The notes: generated by a model not told the origin, from the letters alone. A stretch of 9,064 nucleotides of DNA from Ruminococcus sp. CAG:563 (GCA_000434915.1 FR882064.1:1-9064); one strand, 5' to 3'. Positions 1 to 7,565 are shown, numbered from the stretch's first letter. Numbers and translations: made by a program.

Positions 1-3000
1 GATTGTGTACTCTTTTGCCGTCCACTGAGCTGTGAGGGTTGCCGCACCTGCACCGCAGACGTATGTTGAATCACCTGTTGTAGAATTAAGCGTACCCGTC
101 GAGCCTGATGTTCTTGACCAACCCTTGAAAGTATAGCCGGTCTTTTCGGGAGCGGTCATCTTAAGCGTTGAACCGTAAACCATTGTTATGGTTCTTGAGC
201 TTGTAACTCCGTTGATAGCCGAAGCGGCAGTTCCCGGAGCAGAATACCATCCGCTGAGATTCGTTCCGCCTGTTGCGCCGTTCGGGTTAACCGTAATCTG
301 ATACGACTGAACAGAGAATTTTGCATAATACGTTATATTCGATGCGCCGAGCGACGTTGTATACGATGCACTTGTGCTTACGGCTGTTCCGCTAAGCGAT
401 GGGTTAGTGTACCAACCCTCGAACTTATATCCCGTATAAGCCGCCGCCTTTATCGTATATGTCGTATTATAATTATACGTTGCGTTTGTGCTCTTGTTAT
501 TTGCCGCTCTGGAATCAATCTGAACAGTACCGCCGAGTCCGTTCTCACTGTAAGTGTTTGTATCGAACTTATTAGCCAGTGCATGAAGCGTAATTGTGTA
601 CTGATTGATCTGCCACTGAGCTGTGAGGGTTGCCTCACCTGCACCGCAGAGGTATGTTGAATCGCCTGTTGTAGAATTAAGCGTACCCGTCGAGCCTGAT
701 GTTCTTGACCAACCCTTGAAAGTATAGCCAGTCTTTTCGGGAGCGGTCATTTTAAGCGTTGAACCGTAAACCATTGTAATTTCGGTTGACGTCTTTATGG
801 TCTGCGAGGAAGCCGCAGTTCCTGCCGCCGAGTACCAACCTGAAATGGTTGTTCCCTTCGTTGCATTGTCGGGATTAACGGTAATCGTGTATGACTGTAC
901 CTTGAACTTTGCATAGTATGTACGTCCTGCCATGAGAACAGATTCGCTTGTAATGCTTGCACTTTTGCTGTAGAGATTTGTAAGTGCGGAATCTGTGTAC
1001 CAGCCGACGAAAGCATAGCCTGTTGAGGCAGTTGCCTTAAGAGTTGTTGTGGAACGATAAGCAATATTTTTGCTGACCGATGTGCCTGCGGCGTCAGATG
1101 CTATCTGAACAGTGCCGCCTCTGCCGAGTGCAAAGGTCGCAGAATTGTAGATATCACCGTAAGCATAAGCCTTTACGGGATAGGAATTCCTTGACCAGTG
1201 AGCGGTCAATGTAACTCCGCCGGCACCGACACGGTATGCCGATGCACTTGTGTTGCCGTTGTTCGTCAGCGAAGCATAGGCAGGTGTTGTACTTGCCGTC
1301 CAGCCGGTAAATGTCCAGCCGTCTCTTGACGGAATCGGCAAAGTGAACGATGTGCCGTAAGCAACAGTTATATTAAATGATCCTGTTGTTACTCTCTGCT
1401 GCGAATCGTTCGTATTTAGATAAATGATGCCCCCGTTGTCAATACTTGGCTTGCTGTACTGGAAAGAGCCGATAGTTGCAGGGTCATTTCCGCCATCTTC
1501 AGAAGCATTGAGATTGATTACGATAGGATATTCGTTCAATTTCCACTGAGCATAGAGAGGAACGTCCTTTGCCGGCATGGCGGTTGAGGTAGTAAACTGA
1601 GTGCCGTAGCCGTTACCGTTTGACGTATTTTCGCTCTCATACCAGCCGTTGAATGTATAGCCCTGGCGAGTTATTGTTGCGAGCGGACTCTGAGTTGTTT
1701 TATAGGTTACGTTATCAAACTTCTTATTGAGAGAATTTTCCTTGCCGTCGCCGCCTGATTTACCTCTGTAATTCATCGGGTCGGTGAGATCACGGACGCA
1801 GATATCAGAAAATTTGACAGTAACCCCCTCGGTAGTAGAACCGAAACGAAGCTTAGCATAGGGTCTGCCTGCAGGAACGGTGTATGTTCCTGTCTGCGTT
1901 CCCGTTGTTGCTCCGCTTGGGGAAGCTCCGACATTGTAATATGTACCTGTGCCGTCATTTCCGTATTTTGTACTCCACTCTGTTGAAGAAGTTGAAGTAT
2001 AAGCAAAGATGTAGCAGTTCAATCCTGCCGCCTTATCAACAGTATAGCTATATGAAATCTCATAGGTATGACCCGGAACAAGAGTCATGTAGCCGGTTTC
2101 GGCAGAAGTATAATTCTGACCAGTCGGAGTAAAGTCATCGGTTACTCCGTCGGCTCTCTTTCGAGATGTAAACTGAATTGAATTTTCATGCTCATTTATT
2201 GTAATTGGCGAATTTGTGTTAGTCACAGGAGGATTCGCCATGCTGAATTTGAAATTATCAAAGTCAAACTCATTCTCATACATGAGTTTATATTTATTGA
2301 TAGTCCAATGAGCGTAGAGGGTCTGACTGGTGTTGTTGAGATTCCAGTCGCTGTAGAGAAGACGGTCGCCTACCTTTACCTTTGTGCCGCCGTTCGCCTG
2401 AGTGTACCAGCCGTCGAAGGTATATCCTGTACGGGTGGGTGTCGGAAGCTCCTGAATAAGAGTGTTATACTGAATATAATCCGCAAAGATGTTGTTATAT
2501 TCCGTATCGATTGTCGGAACAGTCGTGCTGTCGCTCTTTAACTCAATACGAGGCTTAAACGTATAGTTATTGAATGTCATATAGCTTCCTGCACCGTCGT
2601 TATGCCAAATCCAGAAGCGATAACCGGCATAGGTTGAATCAACGGTAATGGTCTTAGAGTTGCTTCCGCCGAAGTCAAACTGGTTTCTCGGTGAAACATT
2701 GTTTCCGTTTGAAAGTGCCGGGTCAATAACCATACAGCCGTTAGTCAGGCTGCCTGAAATATGAATGTTACTGAAGACATATTGCTTGCCGTCCTCAAAA
2801 TCCATCGGAACAAAACCGAAAGTATATCCTCCGGCAAGAGTACCGTTAATTCTGATTGTACCGTCGTCAAGCTTTTCAATTTTAAGGTTACATGCCTTAG
2901 TGGTGGTAACTGTTTCTCCGGCGTCATTGGTTGATGTTATAGTCGCCGTTGAATCATATGAAATTGTTCCGTCAACCAACGGGTCGAGCAAGTTAGACGC

Positions 3001-6000
3001 CAACTTATCATGATTCTCGTTAAAGCGAAGGTTTATCGAGTTGTATTCCCACTGAGCCGTAAATGTTACATTCTCGAGGAACTCCCAGTTAATATTAGCA
3101 CCCGGCTGATAAACCATACCGTCGGCGCTGCACTTCCATCCCATAAACGTACAGCCGGGACGTGTCGGATTGGCAGGGGTTGCACTGCCGATCTTTCCGA
3201 CTATGTACTTTGACTGGAACAGAACAGAGGACGAGGTCAAGCCCGTTGTTCCGTTATATGTACCGCCGTTGGGATCGTACTTGATGTTGTAGGTGTTGGG
3301 TGTGTACCAGAATTTCCAGTCAACATTTGAGGTCGCAGCGTTCTTAATATAATAGTAATTATTGTGTGTGCTGTCCTGCGGAACGCCGCTCGTCTTTGTT
3401 GTTGAGCCGTAAGTTACGGAGTATCTGCTTGCCGTAAATCCGGGAATTTCATTATAATAACCGTATACGGTATCTCCGTAGGTGTAGCTCATAGACTCGG
3501 TTGTTGTGCCTATAATAGCCGAGCCTGTTTTTCCGTTATAGTCTGCGGAAGAACCGTCACGAAGATGAACGGCTGTCGTTTTGCCGTTTGAGTTACGGAC
3601 AAGTACGTCCTGGAATCCCTGAAGATCAGTAATACCCGATGTATCCTTAGATGTCGGGTCACCGAGGTGCAAAGCGACTTCCTTAAGCTTTTTTTCGTAT
3701 TTGTCCCATGTTTCGGAGGTGTACCATGACTTCTGGTAGCCCTTTGATAATATAGTATTATATGAGCTTCTGAGAGAAGACTTGTTAACCTTTGTTACAT
3801 TAAGATAAACATACGATACACTTTCATGTGAAGAACCACCACCGCTGTTTCTGAACCTTGTTTTTCCTCGAACAACAAGGTTTTCATTTGTTGAACCTAT
3901 GTATCGACTTCCGAAAGTTTTATTATATATTTGGCGAGGATATGAATTCTGGTCATTACCTGTTTGCGTAGAACCTAAATTTGTTGTTTGTTCACTCGAT
4001 CCTTCGGTAAAGACGCCAAGATCCGTTGTATTTGAATCATGGTTACCATGAACAATGTTAAAATCCAAACCGACTTTCAAATTGGGAACTTGATAATAAT
4101 ATGAGTATCGGCTAGTATCAACGAGGAGAGCACCTCGTCCTCCGGAACATGTTGCATTATCGTTTGATTTCCAATATCCGCTTCCTCCTGTGCCCTCGTT
4201 AAACAGATTACCCATATTTCTTTCAGCACCTGTTGGAATAGATGATGACGAAATGATAGGGCTGTATTTATAAACACCGCTTCCATCAGAACCGCTTCCG
4301 TTATCAATAACCGAATGAATACCCGAAATCCAGGTTGTCTGCATAATATATGATCTTTTACTGCCGGAGTGTTCGTTTCGACCCTGTGAAGAAGCGGAAA
4401 TAACAGTCGGCCAGGGTGCATAAGCGACAGTATATGCATTTGTTGTGTATTCAACGCCGTCCGCAACATAGACAATAGTCCACGTAAGAAGCTTTTTTTC
4501 TCCCGGATTGAGACCTGCGGAAAGCGAACCTGCACTAACGTTAGTAGAAAGCGTTCCGCTCGATGAAGTCGTTGCACCTATTGTAACTGACGAGCAGTCA
4601 CTCAGGGTAAGACTTTTGATCGAAGACGCCTTATCACATTTAAAGTAAATGTTACCGCTTGTGTTCTCGCCTTTTCTCAGCGAGCTGTTAACTGAGTTTT
4701 CACGGTCAACATAGTACTTAAACGTTTTTGTTGCGCTTGTTGACGGAGCAAGATAAATTGTTTCGGGAACATAGAAAGTGTATGACGGAGCTTCCATGTC
4801 GGTATTAACTCCGCCTTGGAAATTAGCATTAATAATTGAATTACACGAATAAACTCTTGAATTGAGAGTTGAAAGTGCGGAGCTTATTTCCGAAGCCGTT
4901 GCATAGGGCTTACCGAGGACTGTACCTGCGGTATCAAGAGCGGAAGCGAAGCTGTTGTATGCCGAAACCCACTGGCTCCGAACAGAGGACGACCAGCCGT
5001 TATTCGCCGCAGTTGCGGACTGCCAGCCGTTTTCAACCGCTGCTCTGTATGCAGAACGCAAGGAAGCCTTGCTGACTGCTCTTACCTTAAGTCCAAAGTC
5101 AAATCTGAGATGAACACCGCTTGAATTCTTTCTTTCATAGTTAAAGTAGGACTCCATAGTGTAGTCCTTGTTCATAGGGGCACCTGATAATGCTTCCGCA
5201 GATGTCATACCGTAGCCCTTACCGTCGCCATTACGATAATCAATCTCTGACATAATAGTAATTGAACCATCAGTTGACTGGAAGCTTGTAAGCTTACCCT
5301 TAGTGCCTGAACTGTCATAACGATGAACGATAAAGCCACCACGAAGGTTAGGAATTTGATTAAAGTTAGTGACACGGCTTGTATCTACAAATAGAGTACC
5401 CCAAGCAAGGTTGGTACTGCCAAAGGTTCTGCTTGTGCCGCCTCTGTCTCTGTTATGGAAATATACGCCACCGTTACCTTGCTCAATAAAGGCACTGTTC
5501 AGACTTGTAGTTCTTTCGCCGTAGATGGTATCACGATCGTAAATATTTGCATCGCCATCCGCTGTTTTGAACAATGCGCCGGCAGGTCCTGTTCCAAGTT
5601 CGCCGCCGCTCCAAACGCTTGCCCAGCCCGGAATCAACGGAGAAAGACCGTATGCACCCTTTGATGAGTTAATATTGTACTGATCATAGTAGTTACTTAC
5701 GCCACGCTCGGTGTTGTTATATGTCGTTGTGTTACCGACTTTATGAACACCCGTAATGAAAGCAAAAGCTGAAAGCTTCGGTTCATTACCGATTGATGAT
5801 TTGTAAACATAAGAACCGGCAACACCTGTCAAAAGGTCAAGATCGGGATAATACATATATGTATATGCATAGGCATAGTGAGGCTTGCCATCGACAACAT
5901 AGGTTGCCGTGACCTTGACTCTGCCATCCCTTACGGACGTAGTACCGCCTGTGATCGTTTGCTTTACTATCTGGTTTGAGGAAGTGTCGGTCTTTGCCGT

Positions 6001-6354
6001 AACACTCGAATTCTCCCAAGAAAGCGAAATTGATGTACAAGCCGCAGAACATGTGAAATAAACCGTACCGGTTGTCTGCGTTGCGCTTCTGCGAAGCGTT
6101 CCGTTCTCATCGCTGTCGATAAAATACTGGAAGGAATACGGCTTGGAGCCTGTACCAACCACCGGATTGAGATAAATCGCCTCCGGTACATAGAACTTTA
6201 CAGTCGGTTCAACGGTGTTGACCAACTTCTTGACATCGACAACGGCCTTTGACTTCGGGAGCAAAATGCTCGGGTCAAAGATGAAAAAGGTCGTCGCCAC
6301 AAGCACAAAGACCAATAAAAGACTCAGTGCTTTTCTGCCGAATTTCTTCAACAT
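1..6354 (-). CDS. Giant secreted multi-domain surface protein with InlB/Flg_new repeats (C-terminus outside window)
   Basis: The frame is open from the ATG at 6352-6354 to the left edge: at least 2118 residues, with no stop. GGAGG lies 8 nt before the ATG. Residues 1-27 are a signal peptide or membrane anchor (KKFGRK, then a long hydrophobic run); cleavage after A37 is possible. Two related modules follow, each from a FYVPE motif (54-58 and 527-531) to a VDTSR motif (323-327 and 745-749). Each is followed by a FIVAR-like helical stretch (about 422-505 and 853-913). From about 1016 onward come InlB B-repeat/Flg_new-like units ending in GW[YKST]; the tryptophans are at 1073, 1316, 1571, 1685, 1785, 1882, 1981 and 2079, and units close with AQW/AHW. 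Beta-sandwich-like inserts lie near 1150-1272 and 1384-1522. The protein is rich in S, T, N, G and Y and poor in cysteine. An extracellular, cell-attached binding or adhesion role is inferred. No catalytic motif was recognised. A sortase or other anchor would lie beyond the edge. Confidence 0.9.
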   Translation of the reverse strand, partial: MLKKFGRKALSLLLVFVLVATTFFIFDPSILLPKSKAVVDVKKLVNTVEPTVKFYVPEAIYLNPVVGTGSKPYSFQYFIDSDENGTLRRSATQTTGTVYFTCSAACTSISLSWENSSVTAKTDTSSNQIVKQTITGGTTSVRDGRVKVTATYVVDGKPHYAYAYTYMYYPDLDLLTGVAGSYVYKSSIGNEPKLSAFAFITGVHKVGNTTTYNNTERGVSNYYDQYNINSSKGAYGLSPLIPGWASVWSGGELGTGPAGALFKTADGDANIYDRDTIYGERTTSLNSAFIEQGNGGVYFHNRDRGGTSRTFGSTNLAWGTLFVDTSRVTNFNQIPNLRGGFIVHRYDSSGTKGKLTSFQSTDGSITIMSEIDYRNGDGKGYGMTSAEALSGAPMNKDYTMESYFNYERKNSSGVHLRFDFGLKVRAVSKASLRSAYRAAVENGWQSATAANNGWSSSVRSQWVSAYNSFASALDTAGTVLGKPYATASEISSALSTLNSRVYSCNSIINANFQGGVNTDMEAPSYTFYVPETIYLAPSTSATKTFKYYVDRENSVNSSLRKGENTSGNIYFKCDKASSIKSLTLSDCSSVTIGATTSSSGTLSTNVSAGSLSAGLNPGEKKLLTWTIVYVADGVEYTTNAYTVAYAPWPTVISASSQGRNEHSGSKRSYIMQTTWISGIHSVIDNGSGSDGSGVYKYSPIISSSSIPTGAERNMGNLFNEGTGGSGYWKSNDNATCSGGRGALLVDTSRYSYYYQVPNLKVGLDFNIVHGNHDSNTTDLGVFTEGSSEQTTNLGSTQTGNDQNSYPRQIYNKTFGSRYIGSTNENLVVRGKTRFRNSGGGSSHESVSYVYLNVTKVNKSSLRSSYNTILSKGYQKSWYTSETWDKYEKKLKEVALHLGDPTSKDTSGITDLQGFQDVLVRNSNGKTTAVHLRDGSSADYNGKTGSAIIGTTTESMSYTYGDTVYGYYNEIPGFTASRYSVTYGSTTKTSGVPQDSTHNNYYYIKNAATSNVDWKFWYTPNTYNIKYDPNGGTYNGTTGLTSSSVLFQSKYIVGKIGSATPANPTRPGCTFMGWKCSADGMVYQPGANINWEFLENVTFTAQWEYNSINLRFNENHDKLASNLLDPLVDGTISYDSTATITSTNDAGETVTTTKACNLKIEKLDDGTIRINGTLAGGYTFGFVPMDFEDGKQYVFSNIHISGSLTNGCMVIDPALSNGNNVSPRNQFDFGGSNSKTITVDSTYAGYRFWIWHNDGAGSYMTFNNYTFKPRIELKSDSTTVPTIDTEYNNIFADYIQYNTLIQELPTPTRTGYTFDGWYTQANGGTKVKVGDRLLYSDWNLNNTSQTLYAHWTINKYKLMYENEFDFDNFKFSMANPPVTNTNSPITINEHENSIQFTSRKRADGVTDDFTPTGQNYTSAETGYMTLVPGHTYEISYSYTVDKAAGLNCYIFAYTSTSSTEWSTKYGNDGTGTYYNVGASPSGATTGTQTGTYTVPAGRPYAKLRFGSTTEGVTVKFSDICVRDLTDPMNYRGKSGGDGKENSLNKKFDNVTYKTTQSPLATITRQGYTFNGWYESENTSNGNGYGTQFTTSTAMPAKDVPLYAQWKLNEYPIVINLNASEDGGNDPATIGSFQYSKPSIDNGGIIYLNTNDSQQRVTTGSFNITVAYGTSFTLPIPSRDGWTFTGWTASTTPAYASLTNNGNTSASAYRVGAGGVTLTAHWSRNSYPVKAYAYGDIYNSATFALGRGGTVQIASDAAGTSVSKNIAYRSTTTLKATASTGYAFVGWYTDSALTNLYSKSASITSESVLMAGRTYYAKFKVQSYTITVNPDNATKGTTISGWYSAAGTAASSQTIKTSTEITMVYGSTLKMTAPEKTGYTFKGWSRTSGSTGTLNSTTGDSTYLCGAGEATLTAQWQINQYTITLHALANKFDTNTYSENGLGGTVQIDSRAANNKSTNATYNYNTTYTIKAAAYTGYKFEGWYTNPSLSGTAVSTSASYTTSLGASNITYYAKFSVQSYQITVNPNGATGGTNLSGWYSAPGTAASAINGVTSSRTITMVYGSTLKMTAPEKTGYTFKGWSRTSGSTGTLNSTTGDSTYVCGAGAATLTAQWTAKEYTI
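22..186 (-). repeat. 165-bp near-identical direct repeat, copy A
   Basis: Bases 22-186 match 613-777 over 165 positions without gaps, with 5 differences seen by eye (about 97% identity). The spacing is 591 bp, exactly 197 codons, so both copies are read in the same frame of the giant gene. They encode the core ITMVYGSTLKMTAPEKTGYT, the FKGWSRTSGS motif and the LTAQW end. Weaker similarity continues on both sides, so the copied unit is probably the whole 197-residue pair of repeats. Confidence 0.95.
613..777 (-). repeat. 165-bp near-identical direct repeat, copy B
   Basis: This is the partner of 22-186. The five differences give only minor residue changes, for example STYLCGAGEATL here against STYVCGAGAATL in copy A. 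Identity this high, compared with the diverged units upstream, points to a recent duplication or to ongoing gene conversion. Confidence 0.95.
1791..2205 (-). other. Beta-sandwich-like insert 2 between InlB-type repeats
   Basis: Residues about 1384-1522 lie between the repeats with W1316 and W1571. Features include SPITINEHENSIQFTSR, a GYMTLVPGHTYEISYSYTV stretch, YNVGASPSG, and a closing YAKLRFGSTTEGVTVKFSDI followed by CVRDL. The order (binding-state start, 'PGHTYEISY' strand, 'KLRFG...VKFSDI' end strand) is like CBM4/9-type or related jelly-roll modules. This is pattern similarity judged by eye; a carbohydrate ligand is plausible but not shown. Confidence 0.4.
2541..2907 (-). other. Beta-sandwich-like insert 1 between InlB-type repeats
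   Basis: Residues about 1150-1272 sit between the repeat with W1073 and the repeat with W1316 and do not follow the repeat pattern. The segment reads as alternating short beta strands, for example CNLKIEKLDDGTIRINGTL, GGYTFGFVP, DGKQYVFSNIHISGS and YRFWIWHNDGAGSY, ending in NYTFKPRIEL. Strand pattern and aromatic content resemble jelly-roll carbohydrate-binding or phage-tail-like sandwich domains. No specific family is recognised and no ligand can be named. Confidence 0.4.
3615..4785 (-). other. Module 2 of the giant protein: second FYVPE...VDTSR region plus FIVAR-like helices
   Basis: Residues about 525-914 form the second copy. Shared landmarks are FYVPETIYLAP (527 on), SGNIYFKC, IVYVADGVEYTTNAYTVAY, WISGIHSV, YSPIIS, and GALLVDTSRYSYYYQVPNL with VDTSR at 745-749. 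A helical stretch from VNKSSLRSSYNTIL through YTSETWDKYEKKLKEV matches the general pattern of FIVAR domains of Gram-positive surface proteins: leading K/N-S-L, a central W-x-x-Y/F and an A/V-L end. The FYVPE-to-VDTSR distance is 218 residues here against 269 in module 1, so the copies have diverged by indels and this is an old duplication. The fold and ligand are unknown. Confidence 0.6.
4839..6198 (-). other. Module 1 of the giant protein: FYVPE...VDTSR region plus FIVAR-like helices
   Basis: Residues about 53-506 of the giant protein form the first of two homologous modules. Landmarks in order are FYVPEAIYLNP (54 on), a beta-rich stretch with TGTVYFTC, YVVDGKPHYAYAY, FITGVHKV, GLSPLIP, and GTLFVDTSRVTNFNQIPNL with its VDTSR at 323-327. 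A charged helical segment beginning near SKASLRSAYRAAV (about 425) and ending near STLNSRV resembles a FIVAR domain. The second module repeats these landmarks in the same order. I recognise no catalytic site and no named family for the FYVPE-VDTSR portion. A ligand-binding extracellular module is only an inference. Boundaries are approximate. Confidence 0.6.
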
Positions 6355-6362
6355 TTTTATTA

Positions 6363-6367
6363 CCTCC
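6363..6367 (-). promoter_or_regulatory. Shine-Dalgarno of the giant surface-protein gene
   Basis: On the minus strand GGAGG is followed by TAATAAAA and then the ATG at 6354. A perfect core with 8-nt spacing fixes this start and supports efficient translation. Confidence 0.9.
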
Positions 6368-6392
6368 GATTCTAAATTATTCTTATATTGTT

Positions 6393-6420
6393 ATATCACC
6401 TGAACAACATTTAGTGATAT
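6393..6420 (-). other. Small hairpin in the leader of the giant gene
   Basis: On the minus strand ATATCAC and GTGATAT form a 7-bp stem with a 14-nt loop, in the likely 5' untranslated region about 40-65 nt before the ATG. There is no U-run directly after it, so it is not a standard terminator. The GTGATAT word also overlaps the promoter -10 (6472-6478), so it could be a protein site rather than an RNA structure. Confidence 0.4.
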
Positions 6421-6469
6421 TTATATAAAATTTACCAACATAAGAAAAAAATTATCTATTATTGGATTA

Positions 6470-6498
6470 ATAATATCACGTTTTTATCATTTTTTCAA
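6470..6498 (-). promoter_or_regulatory. Promoter of the giant surface-protein gene
   Basis: On the minus strand TTGAAA (6493-6498) and TATTAT (6470-6475) are separated by 17 bp. TGA directly before the -10 makes it an extended -10. Both boxes match the sigma-A consensus at 5 of 6 positions. Transcription would start near 6463, leaving a leader of about 110 nt. Confidence 0.75.
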
Positions 6499-6605
6499 GT
6501 CTTTTTTTTCGATTTTGCCACTTATTTTTGACTTTTTTATGGTTTTTAAAATAAATCTAAAAAAGATTTAAAATTCCATTAATTTTTAATGAAAATATTT
6601 TATTG

Positions 6606-6646
6606 ACAAAATCAGAAAACCTGCCGCCGATTAACAGCGACAGGTT
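6606..6646 (-). terminator. Intrinsic terminator of the EamA transporter gene
   Basis: On the minus strand AACCTGTCGC pairs with GCGGCAGGTT (10 bp with one G-U) around a 9-nt loop, at 6618-6646, starting about 24 nt after the stop codon. It is followed by TTCTGATTTTG, an imperfect U-tract. The reverse strand also has T-rich sequence after the stem, so it might work both ways. Confidence 0.75.
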
Positions 6647-6670
6647 CTTTATTAATTATCAATATCAAAA

Positions 6671-7534
6671 TTATTTCACCAGCATTAAAAGCGTTCCGCC
6701 GACGGTGAGAAAAAGTCCGAAGGCTGTCTTTTTTGATAATTTTTCACGGAAAACTATGTATGAGAAAAGTATTGTGACAAGTATGCTGAGCTTGTCAATC
6801 GGAACGACAACGCTCGCCGGTCCGTCATGAAGAGCCTTGTAATAGCAAAGCCAGCTTCCGCCGGTCGCAAGGCCCGAAAGGCAGATGAAGCCGAGTTCCT
6901 TTTTCGAAATGACCTTAATTTTATTCTGCTTGCCCGTAACAAATACCATGATCCATGACATTACGAGTACAACGCCCGTTCTGATTGCCGTACCGAGATT
7001 TGATTCGACATCCGAAATGCCGATCTTGCCGAGTATCGCCGTAAGGCTCGCAAAAACCGCCGAGCCGAGCGCATAGATTATCCAACGCTTGTTTTTCGGG
7101 ATATCGGACTTAACGTCTTTCTTCTCTATCATCAGGAATGTTCCGACAGCTATGAGCGCAATTCCGATTCCGCTGTAAAGAGTTATCCCCTCGCCGAGAA
7201 GAATTGCCGCAAGCAGAATTGTTAAAACGGTGCTTGACTTGTCAATCGGCACAACCTTATTGATATCGCCGAGCTGCAATGCCTTGAAATAGCATAGCCA
7301 GCTTGCACCGGTCGCAAGACCCGAAAGCACAAGGAAAATCAACGTATGCGGCGTAATCGAGCCTATCTCGCCCTCCGAGCCGACAATGAACACCATCAGC
7401 CATGAGAAAAGAAGCACAACTATTGTTCTGATTGCCGTTGCAACGGTTGAATCGGTCTTTTTAATACCGCACTTTGCAAGAATTGACGTCAGTCCGGCAA
7501 AAAGAGCCGAGCCGAACGCAAAAACAATCCACAT
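6671..7534 (-). CDS. EamA/DMT-superfamily membrane transporter
   Basis: A 287-residue integral membrane protein, the usual length of EamA (drug/metabolite transporter) permeases, with about ten hydrophobic helices in two five-helix halves. The halves are visibly duplicated: GSALFAGLTSILAKCGI (8 on) matches GSAVFASLTAILGKIGI (157 on), ATAIRT recurs, GLATGASWLCY (72-82) matches GLATGGSWLCY (221-231), and VPIDK occurs at 95-99 and 244-248. The register is 149 residues. The family exports or imports small metabolites; the substrate cannot be read from sequence. The start at 7534 is chosen because the Shine-Dalgarno GGAG is 9 nt before it. A start at 7543 (290 residues) would abut GGAG with no spacing. 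The gene is alone between its own promoter and terminator. Confidence 0.92.
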   Translation of the reverse strand: MWIVFAFGSALFAGLTSILAKCGIKKTDSTVATAIRTIVVLLFSWLMVFIVGSEGEIGSITPHTLIFLVLSGLATGASWLCYFKALQLGDINKVVPIDKSSTVLTILLAAILLGEGITLYSGIGIALIAVGTFLMIEKKDVKSDIPKNKRWIIYALGSAVFASLTAILGKIGISDVESNLGTAIRTGVVLVMSWIMVFVTGKQNKIKVISKKELGFICLSGLATGGSWLCYYKALHDGPASVVVPIDKLSILVTILFSYIVFREKLSKKTAFGLFLTVGGTLLMLVK

Positions 7535-7543
7535 AACCGTCAT

Positions 7544-7547
7544 CTCC
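7544..7547 (-). promoter_or_regulatory. Shine-Dalgarno that decides the transporter start
   Basis: On the minus strand GGAG touches the ATG at 7543 directly, too close for initiation, but lies 9 nt from the in-frame ATG at 7534, followed by TGG. The second ATG is therefore preferred, and its MWIVFAF beginning is typical of this transporter group. Confidence 0.75.
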
Positions 7548-7565
7548 GATTAATTAACTGATAAT

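Larger units (their letters stand above)
1..3315 (-). repeat. InlB/Listeria-Bacteroides-type (Flg_new) repeat region within the giant protein
   Basis: From about residue 1014 to the window edge the protein is built of beta repeats with the hallmarks of Flg_new/InlB B-repeats: an entry such as YNIKYDPNGG or YTITVNP, a central [GR]xGYTFxGWY core, and a closing LTAQW or LYAHW. Core tryptophans lie at 1073, 1316, 1571, 1685, 1785, 1882, 1981 and 2079. Extra GWYSA motifs occur at 1840 and 2036 in the TVNP-type units. The last part alternates two unit types: a GGTVQI...GWYT...YYAKF type and a TVNP...GWS...LTAQW type. Such repeats form elongated stalks that present N-terminal modules away from the cell (family knowledge); that role is inferred here. 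Confidence 0.8.
6355..6670. other. AT-rich intergenic region
   Basis: This 316-bp gap between the giant gene and the transporter gene holds the giant-gene promoter, leader hairpin and Shine-Dalgarno, plus the transporter terminator at its right end. The middle (about 6500-6600) is very AT-rich, with long T-runs and small AT-only inverted repeats such as CATTAA-TTT-TTAATG (6577-6591). I see no gene in it. The AT-rich block upstream of the -35 could act as an UP element. Confidence 0.7.

Noticed and set aside
22..777. Repeats considered as CRISPR or a mobile element
   Set aside because: There are two long copies in frame within a coding repeat domain, with no short regular repeats and spacers, no terminal inverted repeats and no transposase.
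2188..2541. A 117-codon plus-strand ORF
   Set aside because: It is antisense to the beta-rich part of the giant protein; the sense frame is continuous and clearly coding, so this is a shadow.
4077..4577. A 166-codon minus-strand ORF inside the giant gene
   Set aside because: It lies in another frame of the same strand as the 2118-codon frame, which has signal peptide, repeats and consistent domain order throughout. Its translation has no recognisable features and no Shine-Dalgarno was noted.
5837..6191. Frameshift in the N-terminal part of the giant gene, suggested by two overlapping minus-strand ORFs of 71 and 74 codons
   Set aside because: The main frame from the ATG at 6354 reads through this part without a stop, and motif codons further on (VDTSR at 5374-5388) stay in the same register.
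6355..6462. Riboswitch in the giant-gene leader
   Set aside because: The leader is about 110 nt and AT-rich, with only a 7-bp hairpin, no terminator or sequestering stem and no known aptamer motif.
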